A DNA stretch of 64,000 nucleotides from positions 62,001 to 126,000 of the forward strand of contig JADDOH010002288.1 of the NCBI GenBank assembly GCA_016648135.1. The letters run 5' to 3'. Numbering within the stretch: position 1 is the first letter of the stretch; the number at the start of each line of letters is the position of its first letter. The notes under the pieces were generated by a model. That model made no database searches. It was not told where the DNA came from and saw only the letters and a list, made by a program, of their open reading frames with translations. The translations under genes were made by a program, and so were the position numbers. Of this stretch, positions 39,501-54,500 are shown in pieces. The stretch is from Agrypnia vestita (taxonomy: Eukaryota; Arthropoda; Insecta; Trichoptera; Phryganeidae).

Positions 39501-42500
39501 GCAACACTGATTGGTCCCTATCGAAAAATATCCTACCCTCAGTAGTTCCAATCCTCTCTCGTTTCAACAAGGCTTGTGTTAAAAGCTCCAATTTTTTCCT
39601 CTCGTTTTTTAATTGTACATTTTATAATTTACGTTTAATTTCGTCTTTGCCGAACTTCGGAAGTAACGAACGTTGGTGGCCAACCAAGTGAAACAGTTGT
39701 TTGGTGAAGTTATATTGCATCGAGGGATGCCAAAACACAAAAAGGTGAGTCGAAATGTCCTTCATTTCTCAACCAAAATACAGTCCACTTTTTTCCAATA
39801 ATTCCAATCTTTTCCCCGCGTACGTGGCGATTTTGTGTCGCGTACAACTACGTTGTATCATCCGATCTTGAGACTCCATCATCATTTAAAACCTGCACAA
39901 CATACATTTTCTTGATAATAATCTGACCCATAATATCAATAATTTTTTCTTCTTCTTGTGCCCTATCCGTTAAACAGACGTTGCCTATAATTAAAGATCT
40001 TGTTTTCTATAATAAAATATGATGGCGTCACACCGCAAAATTACTTAATTAATTTACAATTAAGACATTGTAATCTTAGATGAAACCTTTGAAAGCAGTC
40101 GTGAATCTACATAATTCTAATAAGTTTTATTGTTGAGTAAGAGAAATGTGGAGTATAAGGATTGATAAATACTTGTCAATAAAAACCCAAGATAGAAAGA
40201 AGAAATTGCATCCTGTGTTTTTAAGTCTACATAACTATCAGTGAAAACCTGTTTTTTCTTTCTTTGTTTGCTTTCTTTCTTTATGTTCCACATTCCTTGT
40301 TTTTTCTTAATTATTGTAAGCTGTTGGTTTTCCGAATAAATATTAATATATATTTTTTTAAATACGACGGTAATGGTATTTAAATTAATATTTTGTTACA
40401 CATATATGGATTATAGTAACGGACCTCCACGATGTCTGGGTGTTTCACACATTTTGTACACTCATTTTTTGATCCAGAATTCAAATATTAAATTAAAGCC
40501 AATATTTTCATCGCAATGATAGAAATATTAACATTTCATCATGATAGTAGAACAATGACGGATGTGCAAAAAATTCCATATTGACTTTTTTGGATCATTA
40601 AAAAGTAAAAAAAAAAGAAGTCATCTAATCGTCGTTATATGAAGTCGGTATAACGACTGTTCTGATTTGCGATCGTAGAACAATGCAGCACATGTAAAAA
40701 CGTCGTTGTACTGCGCTGACTATATTTAAGGTTAGAAAGGTGGAAAGAAATTTAAATAACTAACCCAAAGTTTCAAAGGAAAATCCTTTGTAGTTATCGA
40801 GCTATGACATAAAATGTTTTTATGTAAAAAAATCACATGCGTCGTTATTCTACGATTATGACGATTTGACAGATGTCTTGTCGTTTCTCTATTTTTCAAT
40901 GTTGGGGTAACAATAACCAAATAACCAAATAATAAATAAAGTATTGTTGTTTTCAGAATAGATCAGTGTCCCATTCAACATAAATGAAGACCCCATGGCA
41001 AGAAGTTGTCAACTAACATTTTTGTCAAAAATGAGTTAATAAGCCGTCTAAACTAAATAATGTACGCTCTTTCCATTGGAAATAAGTTCAGAACTTAAAA
41101 ATAATTAGAACATGTTCAAATCATGTTCATCATGTTAACTACACTTTTTCATAAAAATCAAATCAAATTACTAATAGGAAGAACGTGTTATCTTCAATAA
41201 TAACATGTTCATGCCATCATTCTTGCCTTTTAATTTCATTGGAATATTTATGGTTAGTATAAATTTTACTCTGGCAGTACTGTCATATATTTGTTTTTAT
41301 TTGAAGACTATTTTTTTTTTTTTTAAATAGAGATGCGAACACGGAATACGTGTCACATCAATTTTCAAACTAAGCTAAACGCTTGTGTTATGAAAATAGG
41401 ACTAACTTGCTAGTCTGGTGTGAGGTTCGAACCCGCAATCATTGGATCACGAGGCGAGTGTCCTAACCACAGGACCAACAAGCTACTCTTACTATTACTC
41501 TACTATTATATACATTATTTTTCAATAATTTTAAATGGTACACACCATGTTTTGTATTATTAATTAACATGCCAGGTATTTTGTAATTTTGGATAATGGA
41601 TGGTAAAAATGGATAGATTTTGAAGGGTTGTTTGATGTTCGTGTTTTACCAATTTTAAAAAGGTGTTATTCTATTAAAAATGAGTAATATCGCCAGGGGC
41701 GAAAAAATGGTTGTTAACTACATTTTTTTAGGGAAAATTAGTATATTTTTATTTTTTTGCGCATAAATGCATTTTTTTTACTTTGTAAATACTTTTTTGA
41801 TATTTTAGTAAATAAATATATAGTAAATAAATAAATAGTACATAAATCAAAAAAAATTAATCTTGAATTAGCAAGAAAACATATTTTTCAAAGGCGAAAT
41901 GCAAATGTCTAATTATCTCGAAATGACTTGAATGTTAGTTAACAACTCCTTGGTGTCTTCAAATACCTGGAATGTGCGAGATGTAAGAGTAATTAAAAAA
42001 ACGCATCCTCACCAGGTTTGCCGCAAAAGCCTCGGGGTTGACGTCGGCCACGTGGAACTTGAAGGTGACCGTCTTGGACTTGCTCTCCAGCTGGCACTCC
42101 ACCTCGGGCCCGGACAGGGACAGCACGCTGAGCCGGGGCGCCCCCGAGCTGGGCGCCGAGCGGCCCTCGCCGCCCCGCCTGCGTTTGCTGGACCGGCGCT
42201 TTTCTCCGCTGCCGCCCGCTGTCGGCGCTGCTGGCCAATTCCGTCACATTACAATCAAGCTACAATATACACGTCACACTCAATAAATGGGCTATTGTAA
42301 GATAGGCCGACTGAAGAAGTTCTAATCTGAAATGATCTATAACTGAATGCGCTACGTATTCGAGAACCCTGTCTCATCATCATGCTGTACAGCAGCACCG
42401 TGCAGTCGGAACGTTGAAGGAAGGGTTATTATTATTATTATTATAGATAATGGGCAGGCAGCTTAAGCTGATAGGCCCATATCACTGTCTCTCATTTGAA

Positions 42501-45500
42501 TATCCAGCCTATTCTTAAATTGGTTGACCCTGGCTGCAGACACAACGCCCTCTGGCAAACTGTTTCACATATTGACCACTCTATTGCTTAATGCATGCTT
42601 TCTTGGGTTACACGAGAACCGAGACTTGTTCAACTTCAGGTGATGTCCTCGAAGGCCCACATTAGTGTTAAATGCAAACATATCTGTCATATTAGGAATA
42701 TTGTAGTAGCCCGATAGAATCTTGAATGTCTCGATGGGGTCACCTCTTGCTCGTCGCTCCTGAAGAGTGGGCAGTTTCAATACTCTCAGCCTTTCCGCAT
42801 ATTCCAGGTTTTTAAGACCCAAGGGCAATTTTGTGGCTCGTCTCTGAACATTTTCCAGTAAAACTATATCTTTAACAAAATATGGATTCCAGATCTGAGA
42901 GGCATACTTGAGGAGAGGCCTCACATATGTCTTATAAATTGTATGTAAACATGTAATACATCACAATATTCTGTAAAATAAATATTTAATTTTACGTTAT
43001 TTTCTAAAATATAGGGTGTCTCATAGCTAGTAGCAAAAACTTTACGCCCTTCCTTCCTGCCTTGGTAATGAGTCGAAAATATCCAAGCAACAATGACCTA
43101 ATATCATTAGCAATATCAAAGTTTGCATTTTTTTTCGATATTTCTGATTAATTTTTTGCAAAAAATTGAACTATCATTACAGTAACTTATACCGACTATG
43201 GAAAATTCATTTGCTTCAACTTCAGTTCAAAATTTGCAATAAATATTGAAAAAAAAATTCAAACTTTGATATTGCATATCTCCATAACTATTGATATAAG
43301 GTCATGGTTGCCTGAACTTCTTATCTTCAACTATCAGGGCAGGCATCCACCTGTTAAGTTTTTGCTACTAGTTTTGAGACACCCTGTATACATTTACATA
43401 TAAATCTTCATAATTTATGTTGAAAATGTACTTCATAGCTTTGAAGTTCATAAAATAACAATAAAAAAATACAATTTCAATTGAAGTATCCCTCATAGTG
43501 TGGTAAAATTGTCTTTTAAAAATATTCTTTCCCACAATGCACTTACCGTCGGGAGGTTGACTGGCTGCCTGCTCCGATTGCGCCAATCCAATCTCGTCGG
43601 GCGGCATCTCCGCCGACGGAGTCATGAACTGTTCATTCTTCCCCTCGACCGCCGGCCGGCCCTGGCTTCCAAACTCGGTCTCTTCGCTGCTGCGGCCCTT
43701 GGACAGGTTCTGCACCGGGGTGCCTTCATGGCTCGAGGTCCTCGACAGCGGCTGCGACGCCGACGACCCGAAGCTGTCCGGCTTTCTGCGCTCAAACAGC
43801 AAGGGCTGATTCTGCTGCTGCAGCAGTTGCTGGTACTCCTCGTTTGTCAGGACTTGCTGCGACATTTTTTGGTGCTCGTCGGCGGTCACCGATTGCTGTC
43901 GCTGCAGCATTTTGTGGTAGTCTTCGGCCGGAGCGGCCTGTTGTTGGTACGGTTCGTTCGGAACCGACGTCTGCTGTTGCAACATTTTTTGATACTCTTC
44001 AGTTTGCGCCGAGAGCTGTTGCTGGGACATCATTTTCTGGTAGTCGTCTTGTTGAACCGGTTGCTGGGTCTGCTGCTGATAGTTCTCGTTGGGCTTTTGC
44101 TGCTGTTCGTTGATCAATCCTTGTTGCATTTGTTGTTGATCGTTAGGCACGGACTGAAGCTGTTGTAAGTTTTGTCGATACTCTTCCTTGGGCAGCGCTT
44201 GTTGTTGCTGCACCATATGTTGGTATTCCTGTTGGTTTTGCTGCTGCAAGGCCTGCTGGTAGATTTGTTGGTTCAGGTAATTCTGTTGTTGCTGGTTCAT
44301 CACGAACGCAGCCATCTGTTGCTGCAGAGACTGCTGATTCAGCTGTTCAACGGTCGACACCAATTGCTGTTGCTGTAGCAGCTGCTGCTGTTCGGGGTAC
44401 GCCATGTTAAACAGTTGTTGCTGACGGTAAGGGTCGATTTGAGGCAAGTATTGCATCTGGTCCGGTATTTGCTGCTGAGGATGAACAACTTGTTGCTGCA
44501 ATTGCTGTTGTTGTTGCAGAAGCTGCTGCTGCTGTTGCAGCAACTGGTGCTGGTGGGCGAATTGCTGAAACTCGATGGCGTTGAAGAGTTGCTGCTGTTC
44601 GTTATAGCTGGACTGCAAATCGCCCTGACTCTGTTCGGACAGTTGCCTCTGGTACCCCTGCTGTTGGCGGGGAATGTTCAGAAAGTCTTCGATGTGGTTC
44701 TGCTGTAGGCTTTGACCGCTCTGAGCCGTTCGCCAAGTGGCGTTCTTCTGGTCCAGCATTTGTTGTTGGGCCTGGATTTGCAGTTCGTGCTTGAGCTGCT
44801 GATGCTGCGCGCTGTTCAGCTGCTGCATGTCCAGCGTCTGCCCCTGCTTCTGCTGCATCAGCTGCTGCTGCGCCAGCATCTGCTGGTGCACCGTCGCCTG
44901 ATGGGCGAGCTGCTGCGAATTCAACGGTACAAACACGGGCATTTGCTGGTTGAGGCTGGGACTGTCTAGAGATCCGTAGCCGATTGAGGACACATTTGGA
45001 TGTTGATAGACGGTTCCTTGCGGCATTGTTTGCTGTGTTTGCTTCATCAGTTCCGATTCGGTGTTCTCCTCGTTGCCCTGGACCTGTTGCTCAGCCTCGG
45101 TAGTTTCAATTTTATGCACCGCGGGGCTTTCTTGCTTGGGTATGATCCGCGTCAAGACGCTCTTCAAGTACTGCAACGACGGGTCTAACACTTGATTGTG
45201 ACTGTTGATCTGAGCTTGTAGCGTTGAATGCTCAGCGGCCGAATTCAACTTCTGCTCGATGGACTGCTGTTGTTGGTATTGCGACATCTGCTGGTTCTGC
45301 AGTTGCTGCTGCAGCAGATGTTCCCTGACTAAATTCTGCTGGTTGATCTGGTGTTGGTTGGCCATCATTATATTCTGTGCCAGTTGGGGCACCGTCTGCT
45401 CCATCAGCATCTGCTGCGGCAGCGCCTGTTCTTCGGCGATGAGCGGGGACATCCTGGCCTGTTGGAAGATGTTTTGGTTGATGAGCTGCTGGAGGGTGTT

Positions 45501-48500
45501 CTCCTCGTGGGCGGACAGCTGCTGCCTGAACTGCTGTTGGAGGAGGAGCGTTTGTTGTTGGTCAATCCTGACAGAAAATAAATCAAATCAGACAACGGAA
45601 TTTCAGATGTAGAAACTAAATAAGTAATAAAAAACAAATTAGATTAATTAATTACTAGGCTGATGCTTTATTAGCCTCAGATTTTTTTCCTACATTAATT
45701 TGCCAATATCAATATCTTGGTGAGGGGTGGTGCGGGGAGCGCAGTGCGTGGAGCACTGCGCTTAATGATGTCATTAAATACATCAATATGATTGCTCAAT
45801 TCGTTTAAGAGTTGCACACTACGCATTATAGTGTGCATAGTCATTACATCCGTTCTGCATTTTGGAACATGGAATATGCACAATTTCAAATACCCAAATA
45901 GTTATTTGGTACGAATATCTCAAAATGTAGGATATTCTCCTGTTCTGAGCGTATATAAATAACGCAAAAACTTCTTTCGAATCTGCTCAATCGTGTCGAA
46001 GTATTTCTTTTGGTACGGGCTCAAAACTGTTTTCCATATTCCAATTTTGGTCGGAATTTATTTTTGATAGACGTGTTATAAATCATAATAGCTTGTAATA
46101 CGATCGTTAGTTATATCACATTTAGCTATATCATATTTCCATAACGTAATTGATTCATTTAATTTGTTTTAAATACCTTAGAACTGTGTTCTTAATTGCA
46201 ATTTCAGAATAAAAGTTTTAATTTTAAAAATAAATAAAAGTATATAATTAATAATTGAAGTAGAGATTGGCAATCTTACCAGGCCTGCTGGTGCGAGTTG
46301 GCTTGGAGGTACTGCTGCTGGGTGCCGCTGGAGTACCCCTGAGACTGTCCGCTCGATCCGGCCATCTGCGGTAATTCAACAGAACCCGTGACAATGCTGT
46401 ACCGTTACGGAACATTGGTGAGGATGATGCGTTAAATGATAGTTTAGGTGAAGCTCCAGATATTTATAAAAAAATTGTCTCACCGTGACGATAATGCCAT
46501 TGTGTTATCGGTATGGTCCCCACACTACACTGCTCACTCTAATAATGTTGAACGAATCCAGCACAAATTTATAAGATTCATTAATTTTAAAAATGTTCTC
46601 AGGTTTTCATGGCCGTTCAGAATTTTCTGAGATGTATACACAGCTGATGTTTCGGAACCTATTGCAGGGTCCACCATCAGGGCTGACAATTAATTTTTGG
46701 TGTTAAGGTTAAGTATTACCTTGGAATACTGTGCCGAAAGCGGGCTGCGTCCTAGTTTGTGTTAGGTTAAGTAATGGTTTGCAAAATCGTGTAAATAATG
46801 CATTTTGTGGTAATTCCGTGTCGGAGACAGGTGTTCTCATAAGTTTTTATGGCGGTATGTTACTGATTCGTCTACAGCCGGATAATTAGTAAAAAAGAAT
46901 CAATAGAATCGACGACTCCGCACAGATAATTATCAGGCAGTACATGGGTTTTTTGTTCCTTGAATTTAGAATTCGCAATTTTGTGTAATTTTAATTTTAT
47001 TTTTGTGGTTCCTTGAATTTAGAAATTTTGTGTATTTTGTGTAATTTGAATTTACTTTCTTTGGTCCCTTGAATTTAGAATTGATGTGGTTTTACATTGC
47101 TTAAATTGAAGGCGAGATGGTTCGCGCTTAACAGTTCGAGAAGGTTTTCGGTGCCAATCTTCCAATCGGATCGGGCGGACCTCCACTGCGGCGCGCCCAA
47201 ACTTATTTTATTTGTACTCTCACACTTTCTCCCGGAGATTCTTTCTATCGAGAAATAAACATCTGCAAACAATCAATCTTTCGTTGCATAATCTACAACT
47301 CTTCCCTAAAAAACCAAGAATTATTTCAAAGCTGTCCTTTAGGACAAATTTCAAAAAATGTTCCCTCACCACAAATACAAAAAAAATCATAATCTTTAAG
47401 ACTGATGAGCGTTAAAACGCCGAGGACGTTGGTTAACGTCCTGTCCGGAGAAAGACAGTCCACGCTCGAACAGTAATGGAAAAGATTGCGTGGCATTACC
47501 TGTGTGTTCAGGTAGGGGTAAAGTACGGCCTCCGACTGGTTGTTCAACATCTCCTGCTGGTTCTGGATGATCTTGGATTGGCGGAGCTGCTGCTCCAGCA
47601 AGATCTGCTGCTGCTGCTGGGCCTTCTCCAGCTCCTGGTTGAACAGCAGCTGGGCTTTCTTCTCGGCACGCTCCCTGCGGAAATTAATGCAAGGATATAT
47701 ATTTTACGGTGAATCTGTATTTCTAGTGAGTCTATATTTTCACTGGCATTTTTGTGAAATTATATTCAAGGTTATATATTATCATATTCATGCAGAGTTT
47801 CACCAATAGATATTGATACAAACTAGTGAAAAATATTTTAACTGATGTCTTACTAGTGAAATCGTATTGGTTTCCAAACTGTCATTAAACTAATTTTGAC
47901 AGATGGTGACGGATGTGTATTTCCGGATTAAGAATGACCTCTTAGAATAACATTTTAAGATTTTGCGTGAAAAAGGTTCTTACTGCATTATTCATTTCTT
48001 CTGAGGATATCAACATTATACACCGGATATTATTAACTTAACCTAACCTAAGCTTTAAGAAATGCGTGCATTCGTGGACAAAATATAGTTTCACCGATAC
48101 TGCGTAGGGAATCTGTAAATTTATTGATGGACATGTTTTCACTGCCCGACCGGGTAAATTATATTTCTATTCGTGAAAATATACACTCACTAGAAATAAA
48201 ATTTCTCTGTAACATATACAACTAAAATAAAATGCTTATTAGCAAACATCGCAGTTGACAATGAAAGTATTTTCTAAGTTCAATTTTTAAGAACACGATT
48301 AATGCATTTTGTCTCCAGAGGGATCATTATAAACAAAAATAAATTATAGCTGTCTAACAGAGACGAAGCTATTTACGTGGGGAAGTATGCATGCAAGTCT
48401 ATTTTGGGCGTCTACAGGGCTTATGACCCTTCATAAGGCACCTTGATAAATGTGTGGTCAATAATGGGTGGAATCGTGAAAATTACATTGTGTAAAGTGA

Positions 48501-51500
48501 TCACCCAAGCCAGCCTGTAACAAGCCATAATGTTTATGTTTATGATATTTTTTATAGCGCCGTTTTTACGTGAAAGACACTCCAAGGGCACTTTATAGAC
48601 GTGACATCTTGAAGAAGTGAGTTTTTACGCTGTTCTTGAAAGATTCTTGACTTTCCATGGATGGCAACACTGGAGGCGGCTGATTCCACATAGCTGAGCC
48701 CGCAAAGCTGAAAGCATGTTCCGGAAACTTAGTGGCTGCAGGTCGCCTTGGTACTGCCAGCTTGCAGAGTGCCTCCAATTTGGCTGACTGCAGAGTGAGC
48801 CTCCCTTCCAGTGATGTTCGGGATACAGAGGTCCATCAAATATTGCGGTACATTTCTTTGAAGACTTGAAAACTTTGATGCCTTAAATATGAATCTTGCC
48901 GCAGCATTCATCACTGACTGCAGTCAGTCGAGCTGATTCCTAGGCTGTCCTGCATATCGTCAAGATCGTAAAACAATGACGAATGTGCAAAAAATTTAAT
49001 TTTTGATCTTTAAAAAGTGAAAAAAAAGAAGTCATCTAAGGGTATATAAAAAGTGTATTATTTTTCATTAATTTTTCCGTCGTTGTACTGCACTGACTAT
49101 ATTTGAGGTTTGAAAGATATCAACTTTAAATAACTAACCCAAGTTTCAAAGGAAAATCTTTTGTAGTTATTGAGCTATGACATAAAGTGTCTTTATGTAA
49201 ATAAAACTCCAAAACATCCTGCAAACTTGAGAAAAATCACATGCGTCGTTGTTCAACGATTATGACGATATATTAAGCTACAGTAGTCCAGTTAAACCAT
49301 AGAAGCCAGCGCTGACAGCTTTGTTGATCTGATTTCTAAGGGTTAGATTTCTCTCAGCCTAAGCCCAAAAAAGACTTCCATACATACTTTCCCATATAAA
49401 TAGCTTAGTCTCTGTGAGACCTTTATAATTGATCTCAATTGACATTGAAAGTCTTGATATTACTAGCACAGAATTAGAGAAGATACAAAGTATTGTATAC
49501 TTGAGCTGCAATTTAAATGAAAGATGGGATCCTTCTGTTGAAATCAAATGCCGCATTGAGCAAGCTCGTGCAAACTTTGTTCTCGTTAAAAAGATGTTCT
49601 GAGTCATGATCTCAACCTCGGATTAGGAATACGAATGGTGGGATGCTGCATGTTCTCGATATTATTTCATGAAATGGAAGCATGGACGCTTACCGAAGAC
49701 TACTCAAAACGAGCTGGACGGACAGAGTTACCAATGAAGGTGTTATGGTTAGGATGAATAAAGAAAAATAATAAATTAGTAAAAATCCGAAAGCTTCGAC
49801 ATCTCGGACACATGACGAGACATGAGAGAAGTACGAGATCTTACGCTTCACGATGCAGGGAAAGATTGCCGGAAGTCGGGGCCCTGGAAGAAAGATAACA
49901 TCATGGTTGAAAAACTGAGAAAACGGTTCGGCCAGCCTACTGTAGAGCTATTCCGGGCCGCAGTAAGTAAAGCGATGATAGCCAACATCAGTTGAGCACA
50001 AGAAGAAGAAAAAGTGAAACAGAAAATGTTTGTGTTGTTCGTTAATCATCAACAAGTTCATTTTACTCTATTATTACGACATAATTTCATAACTATGTAC
50101 AATATAATCCAAACAATTCGGGAGGTACCTGTTCAGGCTGATGAGTTGCGACTTGAGCAGCTTGAACACGATGCGAGCGTCCTCCTCCATGATCCATCCC
50201 GTCTTGGCCATCTCGTTGGCCACCTCCTGGCAGTCGTCGTGCTGGATGTCAAACTCAAACTGGATGGCTTCGTTCTCCTTGTGTGTGTATGATCTGAAAC
50301 GATTAAAGAAGACATTCTTTCATTACAGGTCGAGGGATACAAAATGTTAAATATATTAAACAATATGGATGTTTTAGAAAGATCTGGTCTTTTTAAATTG
50401 CGGCACAGCGGTGTTGAAGGGGTCAGTGAGTGTTTTGACAGCGGGCAAAAGCCGTAGAACTGGGTGAAAAGATAGCAAATATTCCAAAAAATGGATGAGT
50501 TATAAAAATTTTAATCTAGCGCGGTAGGTGAATTATAAAATGAATTTTATAATTATCTCCACCGGCTGCGCACGGAGAAGGATCTTTGCAGCGCATAATT
50601 CTGTCATTTCGAAATTCAATATAAATTACTTTCATTACTCTGTATATATTAATAGCAACTGAATATAAATTTAAAAATAATTTAAAATGTTTTTCTAATT
50701 ACCTTTTCTTTGGATCAATAATCTTGAGTCTGAACTGCACCGTGGCGATGTCCGAGTTGACCACCAGATCCCGGGACACGAGCTCCAGACGCAGGCCGAT
50801 GTCTTCACCGAAAAATTCGTGGTTTAGCAGCTCCTTCAGCATCGGCCTAGGCAATAAGAGCATATAACACGCTTTATTTTTGCACAGTCGTAATGGACAA
50901 CATTCCTCACTCGTTTGGCACTGACCTCAACCGATTTTAACAACTTCTCAATTCCTACTGTAAATATATTGAGTTCTAAATTTACATAATTTGGCGATTC
51001 ATTATTTACAATTACATATTTAGGGAAGTGTTTGCGAGTGGAAGTTTATTTCGAAGTGAGAGGAGCTCGTGCAGCGAGTGAAGGTAAACAAGTAAAAATA
51101 ACAAAGAAAGGCTGTGGGCGTGCAGTGGAGGTCGTTGGCCGAGACTGTAAGTTTGAGACGAAAGCGCAGTGGGGACTGGCTATCTGCACATCCTTTGTTG
51201 TCTGGTCGACAGACGACCCATGTGCACTGGGTGCTCGAATTACCGTTCCCAGGAACAACTCCCACACGTGCAGATAATTGGGTATCAAGTTACAATCTTT
51301 AAAAATAAGTTAAAAACGGTACTAATCGAGTATACACAGGTATTCTTCTTACTATTTGCGCATTAATGGCTGCTGGAGAGATTTAGATTTACCCAATTGA
51401 CAAATGAAACACCAACGGTATGACATTGGACAAACATCAAGCGTGAAGTGAGGCGCGAAACTCAGAGACTCGGTGTGTACAAGGCGGGTACAAAAGCCGA

Positions 51501-54500
51501 GCTTTGTCTCCGAAGAATTTCGTGGGAGCAAATTCCGTAACAAAATTGTGAACATTAAAATTAAACAACAACAAAGTTGATAGAGAAGAATTTTACCAAT
51601 AAAACTTTATATTAAAACTACATTTGACATGATATCTACGTGATCATTGAACGAAGGCCACGACATGCACTTTTAAAAATACATAAATGTAAAAGTAAAC
51701 CATTAATACGGTGAATTTGCAAGTATATATTGGAAGAATAACTTTTTCAAACACTTTCATCAAATTGTAATATCTTGAGAATATTGTGGTGCATTTCGCT
51801 GTATAAATTTTCGATAAAAATTTCTGCATCATTTTAATATGAATACAAGGTACCTTAATGATAGTCCAACATTTTACGCGAGGTATGTCAGAAATATTGA
51901 AAACAAATTCTTTGAACTTTGAACATTTTGGACACATATTTTATTTAATAAAACTTGAATTGAAAAATTAGAAAGATAGAATAATAATGAAATGTGCAAC
52001 CTATCATTATCAAAGATTTTATTAAGGCGATCGTCCGGCAAAGTTAGCAAATTTCACATTTTTTTCTCATATGTTCTCTTGCATTTTTTATCGCATTTTT
52101 GTTCGGAAATATATTATTTTAAGATTTATTATCAAGTTCATATATTTTAAATGCGGATATCTTGTTAAAATGACACAAACTAAATTATTTAATCAATAAA
52201 TAAATTACCAAACCTACATGTTTTAAAAATGAAGAAAAATTATTTAAGAAATAAATTAAAAAAAATATAAAATAGATGACAACATTTTTCTTGAATAAAT
52301 TAAAAGAATATTAGAAATATAGGAGAATATTAAAATTAATATAAATATAGAAGAATATTTAAAAAAAAAAATAAAATTCCATGTTCGCATCTTCATTTAA
52401 AAAAAAATAAGGCCAAAATTATTGTAAATAATGTTCAGTTTATTACTCTTAGAACAAAGGTTCTATCTAAGTCGTCATTCTAAAAATCTTATAGTCTATC
52501 ATATACATTCTGATATAAATGAATAACAAAAACCCATATTTTTTTCGTAAAAAAAAATATGAAAATATGAATTTGGATTGAACGTCCCGCCTTGACATTA
52601 AATTTTCCATGATCAGGCTGGTGATTAAATGAAGCTCACCTGTCCGCTTTGTTGGGCTTGATGCAGGACTCGATGATGTTCCTCACCTCGGGGTTCTGCA
52701 CCTTCTCAAAGCTCTGCGGCTTCACACCCTGCAACGTCAAACGATCGTCACATTAAAAGATTTCATTTCTACCGGTGATCAATTTACCTCATTGCTTGGA
52801 AGCAGTTTAGACCTTCTCTTTCAGTGACGTACCGAGACAACCTTTTTGTATATCTGCGCAGGCCCGCTGCACTCGCTGTAGGGGTATTCCCCCGTGGCCA
52901 TCTCCAGCATGCACATGCCGAAGGCGTACACGTCCACAGACTCGTCGTAGTGCTCCTCGTACATCTCTGGAGCCATAAACTCGGGCGTACCTAAAACAAA
53001 CAATTCAATCTGGTAAATAATGACCACTAGTTGTGCCCGCACGGCTTCGCACGCCTAGATTTTTAGTACACTGTTTGGATCATCGTAGAACTTTTGCAAA
53101 CCTTCTAGAACATTTTCCTTCCAGAACTTTCAAGAAATTTATCGAATGCACAGGAACCTTCTAGACACACCGACACATTCCGCCACTCAGTTTAGAACCT
53201 TATAGAACTTTTGGGTATTTTCTAGAACCTTCTCCTTCCAGAACTTTCTAGAGCAGGTTTTTCTGGAACCTTCTAGACTCATCGACACAGTCGGCGCGCC
53301 TATTTTGAAACAATCTGAAGCATTTGCGGCCTTCCCATAACAAAACAATGTGCTAGAAAGCAAGAAAAACTTGGCAGATAGGGAAACACGGGTTTCTTTT
53401 TATATATATATGTATGTATATTGATTATGCAGACTTCAAATAGATTTTTGCAGATTATTGACTGAACCAAACAGTAAAATCAAGATTTTTTATAACGGGG
53501 ATCAGGCCGCAAGCCGAATTTTGGTGGATTTTCTGTGTCAGCGACACCAGCCCAGATAAACTCTGCATTAAAATTTGAGAGGTTCGACACACAAGGCAGA
53601 ATCGCCCAGAAAACTCATATATATAGAAGAATACAAATTGATCTTCCCTTGTCCCTCATACATTATGTAGCCAATTCAAACTATCATTTTAATTTTAAAA
53701 GCCTTGTGCCTAATAGGATTTGAGGCATACGCAGCACCTCGTAATTGGCAAGATGGAACAAACTTTGTTTACAGCCCTGAAAAGGGCTTTTTGTGTAATT
53801 TTTTATGAAGTTATATAAAACATTAATCATCATGAATGACAGCATAGACGCATAAGACATGTTACTGCACTGCCGCTACTAAGGGTACGAACATGCCAAA
53901 GATGCCTCACTGCGATACCTCGCGGTCTCGGTTTACCTCGCAAAATATAAAAAATATATTTATAATTTGATCAATCACGAGCCAGATCACATCGCTGCTC
54001 GGCGTCGACCGCGATGTAAAAACAAAATATTTTGTTTTCACGTAAGAATTGAGGTAAACCTCCAAGCTGGCCGCCATGTATCCTTCGGCATGTGCGTGCG
54101 TATCTACTAGCATGCATTTGTTTTACATGGATGTGACATTGAGGTAGCGAGTTAAACCGCGACCGCAAGGTATCGCAGTGAGGCTTCTTCGGCATGTTCG
54201 TACCCTTAAGAGCGAAGATTGACAATCTGCCGAATCCAGCACCTACACACCACACATTATGCCCTCCGCACCACTCTCCTGACAATACACACACATTGAA
54301 AAATTAACGTCAGTTTCTTGAGGAAAACATTTTTTAGTTGTATCCGGTAAATATTTATATGTTACTAGTTTTTCTTTAAAAAAAATACACCCTGTTTATT
54401 ATTATTTATGTTTAATTAAATACCTATGACAGACTTGGCGAAGCTCCTGTTCTTGAGCGTGGCGAGCCCGAGGTCGCCGATCTTCACGCTGCCCGTGGTG

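Noticed and set aside
42427..42443. ATT/TAA trinucleotide run as an independent microsatellite
   Set aside because: It sits at the 3' end of a LINE relic and is best read as that element's tail.
43500..44168. 222-codon leucine-rich open frame on the plus strand, and further Leu-rich frames to 45612
   Set aside because: Antisense of CAG/CAA glutamine codons gives leucine and cysteine-rich frames; the minus strand exon with proper splice sites explains them.
51032..51277. Overlapping 80-codon frames on both strands in a WNK intron
   Set aside because: No homology recognised and equal open frames on both strands, so no support for coding.
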